DNA of 64,000 nt from the NCBI RefSeq assembly GCF_007830545.1, contig NZ_VLLF01000001.1, positions 248,001 through 312,000 of the forward strand. The letters run 5' to 3'. The notes beneath the pieces were generated by a model. The model ran no database searches and had not been told where the DNA came from. It was given only the letters and a program-made list of their open reading frames with translations. The stretch is from Roseibium hamelinense (GTDB lineage Bacteria > Pseudomonadota > Alphaproteobacteria > Rhizobiales > Stappiaceae). A program made the position numbers and the translations under genes. Of the stretch, positions 53,464 through 63,069 are shown one piece after another (within the stretch, counting starts at the first letter, position 1; each line of letters begins with the position of its first letter).

Positions 53464-54693
53464 TCAGGTGTTTTTCACATAAACCATCTGCCGCACATCA
53501 ATATTGCCGGCCCGGAATCCCGCCTCACAATAGTGCAGATAAAACTCCCAAAGCCGCTTGAACCGCTCATCAAATCCGAGCGGCCGGATGCGCGGCCAGG
53601 CGTCCCAGAAGCGTGTTCGCCATTCGGCAAGTGTGCGTGCATAATCCTGTCCGAATATCTTTTGATCCTTGAGGTCAAGGCCAAGAGACTTGCCGATCTC
53701 GGTGAGCTTTGACGGCGGCGGGAGCATACCACCCGGAAAGATGTGCCGCTGAATGAAGTCGGCACTCCGACGGTAATCGTCGAACATCCGGTCTTGGATG
53801 GTAATGATCTGAAGTCCTGCCCGGCCACCGGGTTTCAAGCAGTTTGACAGTTGTTTGAAATAGGTCGGCCAATAGCGTTCACCGACGGCCTCGAACATTT
53901 CGATCGAGGCGATGCGGTCATAGGTGCCGCGTTCGTCCCGATAGTCCTGAAAGCAGATTTCCACCTTTTCGTTCAGGCCCGCCTTGAAAATGCGCTCCCG
54001 GGCGAAATCATACTGCTCGCGGGAGATGGTCAGTCCGCGGATATGGGCACCAACTTCCTTGCCCACGAATTCGGCAAAACCACCCCATCCGCAGCCGATT
54101 TCGAGCACTTTGTCATTCGGCCCGATTTGGGTTTCCCGCACGAGCGAGGCATATTTCAAGGCCTGTGCGGCTTCCAGATCGGTGGTCTTGTCGTCAAAGA
54201 TCGCCGAAGAGTAGGTCATCGACGGATCAAGCCATTCCTTGTAGAAGGCGTTGCCAAGGTCGTAGTGGGCGGAAATGTTGCGTTTTGAACCGCGCTTTGT
54301 GTTCATATTCAGCCAATGGCGCACCGAAAGCAGCGCGCGCATCAGCGGCCGCCCATGCAGAGCCTCGAATGTGGCATCCCGGTTGATGCAGAAAAGCTCC
54401 AGGAATCCCGTAACGTCAGGCGACGACCAGTAGCCAAGCATGTAAGCCTCGCCAACGCCGACATTGCCGCCTTTCACGACCATGCCTGCAAATCGCCAGT
54501 CATGAACATGCAGAATGGCGTCGGGACCGGGTTCAGCACCTTTCAGCATGAAGGCTTGCCCATCCGGCAAATGGACAAGCAAGGATCCGTAGCGGAGCGA
54601 CAAGAGCATGGTGAGGCCCAGCCGGGTCCAGCGTGGAAGCCCCCGCAAGTGTTCGCGGGCGTTTGAGGAATTCAATACAACGACATCAGTCAT
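53464..54693 (-). CDS. Cyclopropane-fatty-acid-synthase-type methyltransferase
   Basis: SAM-dependent enzyme that methylates or cyclopropanates phospholipid acyl chains; 409 residues. Blocks: YDLGNAFYKEWLDPSMTYSS (bicarbonate/substrate region, His-Tyr), VLEIGCGWGGFAEF (SAM motif I), SIEMFEAVGERYW, and IFPGGMLP near the end. The C-terminal Tyr/Glu region is preserved. In Rhodobacter the paralogue next to DUF1365 and an FAD oxidoreductase (UfaM) methylates acyl chains for furan fatty acids. Gap to the upstream DUF1365 gene is nine bases. Confidence 0.9.
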   Translation of the reverse strand: MTDVVVLNSSNAREHLRGLPRWTRLGLTMLLSLRYGSLLVHLPDGQAFMLKGAEPGPDAILHVHDWRFAGMVVKGGNVGVGEAYMLGYWSSPDVTGFLELFCINRDATFEALHGRPLMRALLSVRHWLNMNTKRGSKRNISAHYDLGNAFYKEWLDPSMTYSSAIFDDKTTDLEAAQALKYASLVRETQIGPNDKVLEIGCGWGGFAEFVGKEVGAHIRGLTISREQYDFARERIFKAGLNEKVEICFQDYRDERGTYDRIASIEMFEAVGERYWPTYFKQLSNCLKPGGRAGLQIITIQDRMFDDYRRSADFIQRHIFPGGMLPPPSKLTEIGKSLGLDLKDQKIFGQDYARTLAEWRTRFWDAWPRIRPLGFDERFKRLWEFYLHYCEAGFRAGNIDVRQMVYVKNT

Positions 54694-54702
54694 GGTTCAG
54701 CC

Positions 54703-55566
54703 TCATGAGGAAGATGCACCGTGCCCCGTCGAAAACGTCTGGCAGGAATTGGGTTCTTCTATTGTTCCGTTCGGTCCGTAGTTTGACCTTGGATGAAAGC
54801 GAATGCGTTTGCGCCAAATCTTGAATGCCTCCCAGTGAATCGCCGCGATAACCTTAAACGTCAGTAGCGGCATGCGCAGACACAGCCTTAGAATGTTCGG
54901 TGTCGCGAAATCTTGCAAGTTTCCGGTGAAGGTTGCCGATAACAAAGGACCTTGCGGGTCGGTTTCCAGGATCCTGACCCGGGTCGATTTGCCAGGCGGC
55001 AACAGCCGGAAGTGGTAGTGTTGCTCCATGTCGATGAAAGGCGACACGTAGAATACTTTGCGCTGATCCTGCCGTATCCCGGCTTCGCTTACGTGGCCGG
55101 GCTCAACCTTGTGAACGTAGCTGTGCAGATCACCGAATGTGTTGCGCACCTCATAAATCACGCCGGTCAATGTGCCCTGTGCATCATAGCCGTAATAAAC
55201 GCTCAGCGGATTGAACACGTAGCCGAGGACGCGGGGATAGCACAGCAGCAGCACCCGGTCAGGTTTGACAACGCCTTTCTCCTGAAAGCGCGCATTGACA
55301 TAGTATCTGAGGTCGGAGCCATCCCTTGGCCCATGATCCGCCGGGTTGAAGGACAGAAGATTGAAACCGTTGACCGAGAAAAACGGGCTCATGCGCTCTG
55401 CCTCAACCAGCCGGTCAATATCGATCAGCAGGTTGAAAACGTCATATGTGAACCGGTGCTCCTTCGGCTTCATCCGATGGTGCATCACCTTCCCGGCATA
55501 GAATGCTGCGGCGGCATCCGGCGGCGGGCCATTTTCGGCACATGTGGATGCCGCAATCTTCGTCAT
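54703..55566 (-). CDS. DUF1365 family protein
   Basis: A 287-residue protein, no signal. Family features: YAGKVMHHRMKPKEHRFTY at the start, VLLLCYPRVLGYVFNPLSVYY, FGDLHSYVHKV, FYVSPFIDMEQHYHFRL. Function unknown but always next to FAD oxidoreductase and CFA-type genes. Its ATG overlaps the stop of the upstream FAD gene by four bases. Confidence 0.92.
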   Translation of the reverse strand: MTKIAASTCAENGPPPDAAAAFYAGKVMHHRMKPKEHRFTYDVFNLLIDIDRLVEAERMSPFFSVNGFNLLSFNPADHGPRDGSDLRYYVNARFQEKGVVKPDRVLLLCYPRVLGYVFNPLSVYYGYDAQGTLTGVIYEVRNTFGDLHSYVHKVEPGHVSEAGIRQDQRKVFYVSPFIDMEQHYHFRLLPPGKSTRVRILETDPQGPLLSATFTGNLQDFATPNILRLCLRMPLLTFKVIAAIHWEAFKIWRKRIRFHPRSNYGPNGTIEEPNSCQTFSTGHGASSS

Positions 55567-56858
55567 TCGGCAGCTTCCAGAACCGGGGTCTGGCCGGCGG
55601 TGTCCCACGGCAGACTCGCGCCCAGTGCGCGGGCGACATTCAATCCGGACGCCATTCCGTCTTCGTGGAAGCCGTGACCGGCCCACGCCCCGCAGAACCA
55701 CGTTCGGTTTTGCCCCTGGATTTCGTCCAGACGCTTTTTCGCCGCCAGCGCACCAGCGTCAAACTGTGGGTGGTCATACACGAAGCGCGCGAAGGTCTTG
55801 TCGTCTTCCGGTGCTGCCGGCGGGTTGAGTGTTACGAAAACAGGTTTTGATTTGTCGATGTTCTGCAGCCGGTTCATCCAGTAACTCACCATGACGTCGC
55901 CGCCAGCTTCGGTTTCCAGCGTCGACATATAGTTCCAGGATGCCCAAACCCGCTTGCGCTTTGGCATCAAGGCCGGATCCCGGTGCAGATACACCGTGTT
56001 GGGCCGGTACCGGATGTTGCCAAGAATTTCACGTTCAGGGCCGGTTGCATCTCCAAGCAAGGCAAGGCTTTGATCTGTATGGCTGGCGAGGACCACCTGG
56101 TCGAAATAATCGGTATTGCCCGTTGAATCGGTGATTGCTACGTGGTCTGCCTCGCGCAGGATCTGTGTCACCGGGGTCCCAAGCCTGATGCGCCCGGCGA
56201 GCGGGGCGACCAGGCGGTTGACATAGTTGCGGCTTCCTCCGGACACGGTCCTCCAGATCGGGCGGTCAAAATGGATGAGCCGGTGATTATCGAAAAACGA
56301 CACGAAACTCTCTGCCGGGTATCCGTGCATGTCTTTGATCGGTGTCGACCAAATTGCAGCACCCATAGGCAGAAGGTAATCGTTGATGAAAGCGCTGGAA
56401 TACCGGTTGGCGGTCAGATATTCGCCAAGGGTCACACCCTCTAGCTTTCCGGCCCGCAGGTCGATAACGCACTGCTTGTTGAACTTAAAAATCTCGCGCA
56501 GCATCATCAAAAAGCTGGGGGAGGCGATATTCCGCCGCTGTGCAAAAATCGTGTTGAGGTTGTCGCCGCACCATTCTTTCTTGCCGCTCCGCGCTGACAG
56601 GGCAAAACTCATGTCGCTCTCTTCGGTTTTGACACCGAGATGGTCGAGCAGAGCGGAGAAATTCGGGTAGTTCAGGTCATTGAAAACGATAAACCCGGTG
56701 TCGACAGACATCGGTGTGCCATCATAGTCGATATCTACCGTTGCACTGTGCCCGCCGGGCCGAAGTCTTTTTTCGTAAAGAACCACTTCATGCTTGTCGC
56801 AAAGGGCCCAAGCTGCACTGTTCCCGGCAATACCGGAGCCGATGACGGCAATCCGCAT
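55563..56858 (-). CDS. NAD(P)/FAD-dependent amine-oxidase-type oxidoreductase (UfaD-like)
   Basis: Flavoprotein of 431 residues. Rossmann motif IAVIGSGIAGNSAAWAL at the start, Glu in YEKRLRPGGHS, and the C-terminal FAD block WFCGAWAGHGFHEDGMASGL. It heads the FAD-DUF1365-CFA operon; homologues in the Rhodobacter RpoE regulon act as a desaturase (UfaD) in furan fatty acid synthesis. The 211-base upstream region contains TGATCT (-35-like) on the minus strand, but no matching -10 at 18 bases, so direct RpoE control is not shown. Confidence 0.88.
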   Translation of the reverse strand: MRIAVIGSGIAGNSAAWALCDKHEVVLYEKRLRPGGHSATVDIDYDGTPMSVDTGFIVFNDLNYPNFSALLDHLGVKTEESDMSFALSARSGKKEWCGDNLNTIFAQRRNIASPSFLMMLREIFKFNKQCVIDLRAGKLEGVTLGEYLTANRYSSAFINDYLLPMGAAIWSTPIKDMHGYPAESFVSFFDNHRLIHFDRPIWRTVSGGSRNYVNRLVAPLAGRIRLGTPVTQILREADHVAITDSTGNTDYFDQVVLASHTDQSLALLGDATGPEREILGNIRYRPNTVYLHRDPALMPKRKRVWASWNYMSTLETEAGGDVMVSYWMNRLQNIDKSKPVFVTLNPPAAPEDDKTFARFVYDHPQFDAGALAAKKRLDEIQGQNRTWFCGAWAGHGFHEDGMASGLNVARALGASLPWDTAGQTPVLEAAE

Positions 56859-57011
56859 GGCAAATCCTTTTGATGCATTTCATTCTACGGCGGGCGGGGT
56901 GCGTTCGGAAGACACCGTTGGCGGAGATCATCTTTCGCATCCCGATTTGGCCTACGCCTCTTGATACGACTCAGATCAGCAAAGGGTTTCAATTAAACTT
57001 TGATTCTGTTG

Positions 57012-57038
57012 AAAAAAAAGGCCCGCGACGTGCGGGCC
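57012..57038 (-). terminator. Terminator after gene at 57070
   Basis: GGCCCGC / GCGGGCC stem with a five-base loop, on the minus strand followed by a run of at least seven T. On the plus strand GTATTTTT follows, so it may act in both directions. Confidence 0.85.
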
Positions 57039-57069
57039 GTATTTTTATGCTTTCAAATTGCAGGCGCGG

Positions 57070-57663
57070 TTACGCGTGAAGCGTGTCCACCAGCCAGTTC
57101 CAGGCGATTTGAATGCGGTCTGCCGCGGCCTGGAAAAACGCCATGGTTTTTGTCCATACGCTCTGGCCAAACTCGGCAACGTGAAGCAGGGTCGATTTTT
57201 CCCGCTCTTCTGTTGCTTCAATGAATTCGACAGATGTTGCCGCGTTACCTTCTTGAACCACGCGCCGGGTCACGACCAGATTGCCTTCGGTCGGGACACG
57301 GGATTCATCAGTTTTTGCAATTTTGGTCGCCGGGTCGATTGATCTCACAACAACCGCCCGCCCGTCTGGAAGCAGATGGGTTTCGTTGCTGAGAACTTCT
57401 GAATTGTAGATGACTTCGCCATACCCGTCGATAAGCTCGACCCAGATGGTGTTACGACCCTGCAATTCGATTTCGCCAACCCAGATTGTCAAATCGCTAT
57501 TAAGCGGATCCGCTTGTTGCGGCGTGGCCGAAGCCACGGTCACGGCAAGCTGATCTTCCGGGATTGTATAGGTTTCCTGCGCTACGGTCTTCGCGGATGC
57601 GCCGGTTGCCATCATCATGGCAACGAGCCCAGCCATTCCTGCTAGTCTCAATACCTGTTGCAT
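57070..57663 (-). CDS. Secreted protein of unknown function (197 aa)
   Basis: Signal peptide (hydrophobic LAGMAGLVAMMMATG, cleavage likely after GASA). The mature part is beta-rich (TIWVGEIELQGRNTIWVELID, VVVRSIDPATKIAKTD, LVVTRRVVQEGNAATSVEFI) with a C-terminal amphipathic helix (RIQIAWNWLVDTLHA). No family recognised. Start was taken at MQQVLRLAG; a longer frame adds 13 residues. Its own terminator follows. Confidence 0.6.
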   Translation of the reverse strand: MQQVLRLAGMAGLVAMMMATGASAKTVAQETYTIPEDQLAVTVASATPQQADPLNSDLTIWVGEIELQGRNTIWVELIDGYGEVIYNSEVLSNETHLLPDGRAVVVRSIDPATKIAKTDESRVPTEGNLVVTRRVVQEGNAATSVEFIEATEEREKSTLLHVAEFGQSVWTKTMAFFQAAADRIQIAWNWLVDTLHA

Positions 57664-58513
57664 TTTACGCCTCCCAAGGCCAACACAACTGTGTTTAAGC
57701 AAGCGATGTGCCAGGCGTATTTTTGCTCTCTTGGCGTTTGTGCCCTAGCGTCATCGGTCACGATTTCGCCATTATTGCACCAAAGCGGCCGGACCGGGTG
57801 TAACTTAAGTCACAAATTCACGTGAATCCGTTCATTTTTGATTCATTTTTGGAGCTAAGGCCGGAATTTACCTTAAGATTCACGGTCGGGGCAGTAAGTA
57901 GCATGGTCATTACTGCCTATGTTTGGGTTTTTATTTTTTACTATATCGACGCATGCGGGCAATGCCGACGTGCTGGTTTGTTCAAATATCGAAGGACAAA
58001 CCCGTATCGAAATGACCGATTGTACAGTCTAAAGAGGCCTGGGAGGCGATTTACAGAGACAAGTATTAACGTCACAAGCTTGCGCAAAGCTGACGTTGCG
58101 CCACAATTGCGGTCATAATCCGGCCTTGCTGCTTCATTCTGCGAAGCGGGATTCGCATTTTTGACAATCACTAGGGTTCGGTCCGAGAACGTGCTGTGCG
58201 GAGACGCACGAGGCAGCGCCGAGCTTCCGGTGAGAGCAGCCGTCCTCTAGACAAAAGCAGTCAGGCGATCATCCAAAGCACACGGGTTCGGGGCAAGGTT
58301 CGGGGGAGGGGGCGCATCCCCCGCCGCCGTGACGTTTGATTTCAGGACGGCTGTTGTCCAAAGCGCCGCGTATTGGAAAGATTTGTTTCAAGTCTTTGTA
58401 AAGGATGAGTGGGAAATTCAGGTGCCCGTTCATAATCGGGTTCCTGAATGACGCATATGGTACGCGCAAGCCGAGACGGCTTTAAATCACATGCTTGTTG
58501 GAGATGCTCAATC
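57664..58513. other. 850-base intergenic region
   Basis: No supported gene. A frame at 57822-58118 has one hydrophobic stretch but no ribosome site and a shadow-like end. GC-rich hairpin-forming sequence lies at 58299-58318 (GGGGG-CGCAT-CCCCC) and a clear imperfect hairpin at 58416. These may be the leader of the binding-protein gene at 58514. Confidence 0.45.
58416..58449 (+). promoter_or_regulatory. Imperfect hairpin upstream of orphan binding-protein gene
   Basis: ATTCAGG-2-CCCG / CGGG-2-CCTGAAT around an eight-base loop, 64 bases before the start. It could be an operator or a leader-RNA structure; not a terminator (no T-run). Confidence 0.45.
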
Positions 58514-59278
58514 ATGCTTTTGAAACTCAAGCCTACGGTTCGCTACAGCATTGCCGCTGCTGGTCTTTCTGCCGCGCTGTTGGCACCGATCAGCGCCCAA
58601 GCCGAAGACATCGTCGTTGGTGTCGAGAACCTGTCCTACTATCCGCACTATACCATGGACGGCGGCGAGTATGGCGGGTTCGCCCGCGCCCTGCTTGATG
58701 CATGGGCTGCGGATCAGGGTCACAATTTGACCTACAAGCCATTCCCGATCACCCGGCTGATGAGCATGCTGGTCAATGGCGAGGTCGATCTGAAATACCC
58801 GGACAATGCCTATTGGTCCGCAGACATGAAACAGGACAAGAACGTCATCTACTCCGAACAGATCGTTGAATATATCGATGGCGTGTCCGTGAAACCGGAA
58901 AAGATTGGTGCTGGCATGGGGGCCGTTGAAACCCTCGGCACCGTGCGCGGCTTCACGCCATGGTCGTGGCTTGATGAGACCAAGTCCGGGCAGGTAAAGC
59001 TTTCAGAGGTCAACGAGCTGGATGGGCTGGTCAAGCAGGCGGTGAGCGACCGGATCGACGCAGCCTACGCCAATGTGGCCGTGATCCAGCATCATCTGAG
59101 TGAAACCGGTCAAGATGGCGCCCTGGTGTTTGACCCGGATCTCAAGCATACCCGTGACTTCTACTATATGAGCTCCACGACCAAGCCAGGCTTGATTGAG
59201 GATTTTAACGGCTGGATGGCGGCCAATCAGGACAAGGTCGATGCGCTGAAGGCCGAGTACAACGTCGCGCTCGACTGA
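58514..59278 (+). CDS. Orphan periplasmic substrate-binding protein (SBP_bac_3 type) A
   Basis: A 254-residue exported protein. Signal peptide ends ISAQAE; the mature part (VGVENLSYYPHYTMDGGEYG, RLMSMLVNGEVDLKYPDN, AAYANVAVIQHHLSE) fits type II periplasmic binding proteins of the amino-acid class. No permease genes adjoin. GGAG lies 11 bases before ATG. It may feed a distant permease or a sensor. Convergent with a second such protein 75 bases away. Confidence 0.8.
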   Translation: MLLKLKPTVRYSIAAAGLSAALLAPISAQAEDIVVGVENLSYYPHYTMDGGEYGGFARALLDAWAADQGHNLTYKPFPITRLMSMLVNGEVDLKYPDNAYWSADMKQDKNVIYSEQIVEYIDGVSVKPEKIGAGMGAVETLGTVRGFTPWSWLDETKSGQVKLSEVNELDGLVKQAVSDRIDAAYANVAVIQHHLSETGQDGALVFDPDLKHTRDFYYMSSTTKPGLIEDFNGWMAANQDKVDALKAEYNVALD

Positions 59279-59353
59279 ACGGTTTGCAGTTTCCAAAAGC
59301 AGCAGCAGGGCAGCGTTCTCGGATGCTGCCCTTCGTGCTTTTCTCAAGAAGCG

Positions 59354-60271
59354 TCATGTATTGTCCGGCAGATTGATGACATGCCACGTCCGTGTCCGCT
59401 CCGGGTACACCCCTGCCGCATTGTAGGCGCGCTCGATGGTGCCATCTTCGGCCAGCAGCATGAGCCCGCGGTCGAGCGCTTTGTGTGCTTTCGCACCCGC
59501 AGGATTTGCCAGAGAGATCGCGATGACCCTTTCGCCATTCAAGGACAGTCTCACACCCATCAGAGGCACAAGCGTCTGACCGAACGCCCTGAGTTCCATG
59601 CCTTGTCCCGATTGGAAGGGGGCGAGCAACACGTCGGCACGCCCCGAGCTCACCATGCGGACCATCGACTCCCACGGCCGGATGTTTGACAGATGTTTCG
59701 GGGCAAGCGCCGTAAGGGCGCTCCAGTCGGGCCGCCAGGATTTGCTGGAGACGAAATGAAGGGTCTTTATTTCGTCGGCTGTCATATTGGGAAAAACATC
59801 CGGATGGTTCGGGCGGGTGTATAGGCCAACCAGAAATTTGCCATTCGGAATAAGCGGAAAACTGGCGGCAACAGCCTCCTTGGCTTCGAAGTCGTTTTTC
59901 CACGTTGAACTTCCGGTCAGCGTGACCTGACCTTGTTCAACTTGTTGGATCATCCGCGCATAGGATGGCATCGGTACAAGGTTTATCGCTTCGTCGTAGC
60001 CGCCCCGGCGCAGGGCCTTGATGACGAGGCCCACTTCAACCACATCGCGCCGCGCAGACGGACGCTCAAAGACGGTGAATGTTTCCGTGTCTTGCTCAGC
60101 GGTATCCCCGCCTTCGTTCATGAAGGCGCGAAAGTCTGCCAAAACGTCCTCCACAACTGCGATTTCCGCCGCTTGGGCAGGGACTAGAACACCAAGAACA
60201 AAACAAAGAATGCTTGAAAACAAGCAAAGCCTGAGGTGCCAGCTTGGCCGGAGGCTCTTGGATTCTGTCAT
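59354..60271 (-). CDS. Orphan periplasmic substrate-binding protein (SBP_bac_3 type) B
   Basis: A 305-residue exported protein. Signal peptide with LFSSILCFVLGVLVP ending AQAA, then a type II binding fold (YARMIQQVEQGQVTLTGSST, FLVGLYTRPNHPDVFP, MVRMVSSGRADVLLAPFQ, VIAISLANPAGAKAHKALD). The start at MTESKSLRPSW was chosen; an in-frame extension lacks coding features. No transporter next to it, so an uptake role is uncertain. Confidence 0.75.
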   Translation of the reverse strand: MTESKSLRPSWHLRLCLFSSILCFVLGVLVPAQAAEIAVVEDVLADFRAFMNEGGDTAEQDTETFTVFERPSARRDVVEVGLVIKALRRGGYDEAINLVPMPSYARMIQQVEQGQVTLTGSSTWKNDFEAKEAVAASFPLIPNGKFLVGLYTRPNHPDVFPNMTADEIKTLHFVSSKSWRPDWSALTALAPKHLSNIRPWESMVRMVSSGRADVLLAPFQSGQGMELRAFGQTLVPLMGVRLSLNGERVIAISLANPAGAKAHKALDRGLMLLAEDGTIERAYNAAGVYPERTRTWHVINLPDNT

Positions 60272-60732
60272 AAGGGGCTCCTGCGCCAAGGATGAGCGGC
60301 TCCGGGCATCCAGCCAAAGAAAAGACGTTGCGCGCCGACGCACTCTGGCGCCTATCGCCAAGGCTCGCAAGTGACAAATGCCGTAACGGAAGAAATTGGA
60401 TGGCGCCTCTTTGAAAAACTGACATGCGTATATCCGGACGGCGCAACTCTGGGCTGCTAACTGCTGAGCGGTCGGCGGCCTTTGACAACCATCGGTGCCA
60501 GTACGGGGGAAAAGGCCGCTGGATTGACGGCCGTCTCACGGCTCTGTCAGTGCTCCGTTTTGTACCGCTTTGCCCGGCATAGAACATTTTTTTGAACCGT
60601 TTCGGAGGCGACTGTTGTGGCCAATCCTGAGCGAAATATACGTTACGGAAAATTTTGCATGCGAGCCGCTTGAATACAAGCAATGGTTGTTACAACATGA
60701 GCGCGCAACCTATAAAAATCCAGAGGTTAAAT
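60272..60732. other. 461-base intergenic region
   Basis: No supported gene. Sequence from about 60635 to 60735 is AT-rich and should hold the promoter and leader of the protease gene. No structured RNA recognised. Confidence 0.4.
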
Positions 60733-62484
60733 ATGTGCAAGTTATGTTTGAGCAATCAGCTTTCGGTCTCTTACGAGCCGAATGCGTCGCCGGACAAGTC
60801 CGGAGGCGATCTGACAGGCGCTTCGGGAAATGGCGTTGGTGTTCTCGATTTTCCGGCAGTCCAATTGCCGTTGTCTGATCAGGCGATCGCCTACTCGGAA
60901 ACGACCGATGCTGCTGCCAGCACCGGGACCATCTACTCCATGAGTGCGGGAGATACTTTCGAAGGCAGTCTCAGCTTTGGCGATTCGGACTGGGTCCGTG
61001 TGGAGTTAACCGCTGGGACAAGTTACACGCTGGATCTGTTCGGGAGCGGATCAAACGGCGTTGCGGACACGGTTTTGCGTCTTCACAACAATTCGGGAGA
61101 CCTGGTTGCCTTCAATGATGATGGCGGCAGCGGTTTAAATTCCAGGCTTGAATTCACGGTGAACACCGGCGGGACCTACTACATCAACGCATCTGCCTAC
61201 CGTTCATTGCAGACGGGTGATTACACCATCGCCCTGCAGGAGGCGTCCGGTCCAACACCGCCTCCGGGTTCATCCCCTCTGGATGCGCTGGACTGGGGCG
61301 GGTCCCGTGTCGCCACCACAAATATCGAGGTTTACTTTGCCCGTGCCGGCGAGCGGTTCGACGGCCAGACTTCGCAAGGCTGGACGCAGGCTCAGATCGA
61401 TGGCGCCATGGCGTCTCTGAACGACTTGTCCGAGAGCACCAACCTGACATTTTCCGTGACGAACAACGCCAGCTCTGCGGAATTCAAGTTTGTCACGAGT
61501 ACTCTTGCCGGGGGGGCGTATGCCTACATGAACCCGCCGAACACCGGCAATCCCGGTGTCGCTGTGTTCAACACAAACAACATGGACCTCAGTAATCTTG
61601 GCAAGGGTTCCCTGGAGTATTTCGTATTCCAGCACGAGGTCGGTCACGGCCTTGGCATGTCGCATCCGCATGACCGGGGTGGCGGCTCGAACGTAATGGA
61701 AGGTGTGTCCAGCCCACGGGGTGATTTGGGAGATTTCAACCTAAACCAGGGCATCTACACAATGATGAGCTACAATGTCGGGCATGCCGAGCTGTACCCG
61801 GTCTGGCCCGACACATTCGGGGCGACCGCTGGTCCGATGGCGTTCGATATCGCACTGCTTCAGGAAAAATATGGGGCGAAGGCCGCCAACACAGGCAACG
61901 ACGTCTATGTGCTTCCTGACAGCAATGGTGCGGGCACTTTCTATTCCGCCATTTGGGACACCGGCGGAACCGACACGATCGCCTATAACGGAACCGGCAG
62001 TGCAAATATTTCGCTGGTTGCGGCCACCCTCGACTATAGCAGCACCGGCGGCGGTGTCCTGTCCTATGCAAACGGCATTCGGGGCGGATTCACTATTGCC
62101 AACGGCGTCGAAATCGAAAACGCCACCGGCGGTTCCGGGTTTGATATTCTGCAAGGCAATGCACTTGCAAATGTCCTCGACGGTTCCGGCGGCAACGACA
62201 TTTTGAATGGCGGGCTGGGCAACGACCTGCTGCTCGGCGGGGCGGGAAGCGACCGGTTCGACTTCTCCAACGCGGGCGATATCGACGTCATCGCCGATTT
62301 CGAGGACACACTCGATATTATTCAGATCCTGTCCGGCTCAAATGGCTTTGGGGCGACTGGGTTTGCGGACCTCAGCCTCAGCGAAACGGGTAGCGATGTG
62401 CTTGTCGAATACGCGGGAAGTCAGATCGTTATTCAGGGAACCAGTCTTGCCTCGATCGGCAGCGATGATTTCGTGTTCGTCTAA
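60733..62484 (+). CDS. Serralysin-like RTX metalloprotease with N-terminal PPC domain
   Basis: Secreted zinc protease, 583 residues. No N-terminal signal; a PPC domain (SAGDTFEGSLSFGDSDWVRV to GGTYYINASAY, about 75-165) comes first. The M10-type zinc site is H301EVGHGLGMSH311, with the Met-turn in TMMSYNVGH. RTX repeats follow (GSGGNDILNGGLGNDLLLGG, about 480-500), with an RTX-adhesin-like C-terminus ending DFVFV, the pattern for type I secretion. Secretion genes are not in the window. The ATG behind AGAGG was chosen; an ATG 12 codons upstream is possible. Confidence 0.88.
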   Translation: MCKLCLSNQLSVSYEPNASPDKSGGDLTGASGNGVGVLDFPAVQLPLSDQAIAYSETTDAAASTGTIYSMSAGDTFEGSLSFGDSDWVRVELTAGTSYTLDLFGSGSNGVADTVLRLHNNSGDLVAFNDDGGSGLNSRLEFTVNTGGTYYINASAYRSLQTGDYTIALQEASGPTPPPGSSPLDALDWGGSRVATTNIEVYFARAGERFDGQTSQGWTQAQIDGAMASLNDLSESTNLTFSVTNNASSAEFKFVTSTLAGGAYAYMNPPNTGNPGVAVFNTNNMDLSNLGKGSLEYFVFQHEVGHGLGMSHPHDRGGGSNVMEGVSSPRGDLGDFNLNQGIYTMMSYNVGHAELYPVWPDTFGATAGPMAFDIALLQEKYGAKAANTGNDVYVLPDSNGAGTFYSAIWDTGGTDTIAYNGTGSANISLVAATLDYSSTGGGVLSYANGIRGGFTIANGVEIENATGGSGFDILQGNALANVLDGSGGNDILNGGLGNDLLLGGAGSDRFDFSNAGDIDVIADFEDTLDIIQILSGSNGFGATGFADLSLSETGSDVLVEYAGSQIVIQGTSLASIGSDDFVFV

Positions 62485-62685
62485 GCCTGAACTGCGATAG
62501 TTCCATGACAAATGCATATCGCATCTGCCACCTCGGCCGGTGCGAAATGTTCAGGAATTGGAGTAGAGGATGATGCGCCAGTTTTGCTCTGGCATTGCCG
62601 CGAGGGCCGCCGAGCCTGTGGCGGCCAAACGGGTCACACAGGTTGCACCGTAATCGCATGCAAGAACTTTTAAGGTATAAAAAGA

Positions 62686-62761
62686 TGGCTCCCTGAGCAG
62701 GACTCGAACCTGCGACCCAGCGATTAACAGTCGCTTGCTCTACCAACTGAGCTATCAGGGA
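62686..62761 (-). tRNA. tRNA-Asn (anticodon GTT)
   Basis: 76-base cloverleaf with encoded CCA. Acceptor TCCCTGA pairs with TCAGGGA, anticodon stem AGCGA/TCGCT encloses CTGTTAA, and the T-loop is GTTCGAGTC. Confidence 0.95.
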
Positions 62762-63069
62762 TCAGCACATCGCGGGGTGGGCAAGTCGTCCGCCCCGTTG
62801 GTGAGGATGCGTATATCAAACGCTTTGCCGGTTTGCCAAGTCCCAAATTGTGTTTTTTTGTTCAGCTTCGTTCATGACCCATCGGCATGTGGAAAACCGT
62901 CGAAGTTTCAGTAATCTAGGCTGTAGACGGCTTTGTGTTTTGAGCGGGTTTGGGCAGCTTTTGCAGGTATGAATGCAAAATTTGTCGAGTTCTTCCCACG
63001 GCTTCGGCCGCCCGCTTGGTTGCGATCGCCGCTTGTGCCCTTGAAGAAGACCCGATAGGACTTGTGACA
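62762..63069. other. 308-base region between tRNA-Asn and cobalamin riboswitch
   Basis: No supported gene. It should hold the tRNA-Asn promoter (minus) and the promoter for the riboswitch-cobP transcript (plus, about 62930-63060). Long open frames on the minus strand are shadows of the riboswitch/cobP region. Confidence 0.4.

Noticed and set aside
56859..56960. RpoE promoter ahead of the FAD oxidoreductase gene
   Set aside because: TGATCT is present on the minus strand, but the sequence 18 bases downstream is GAACGC, not a TAA-type -10, so it was not called.
57822..58118. 98-codon frame with one hydrophobic segment
   Set aside because: No ribosome site, no family features, and the C-terminal half looks like random reading of non-coding sequence.
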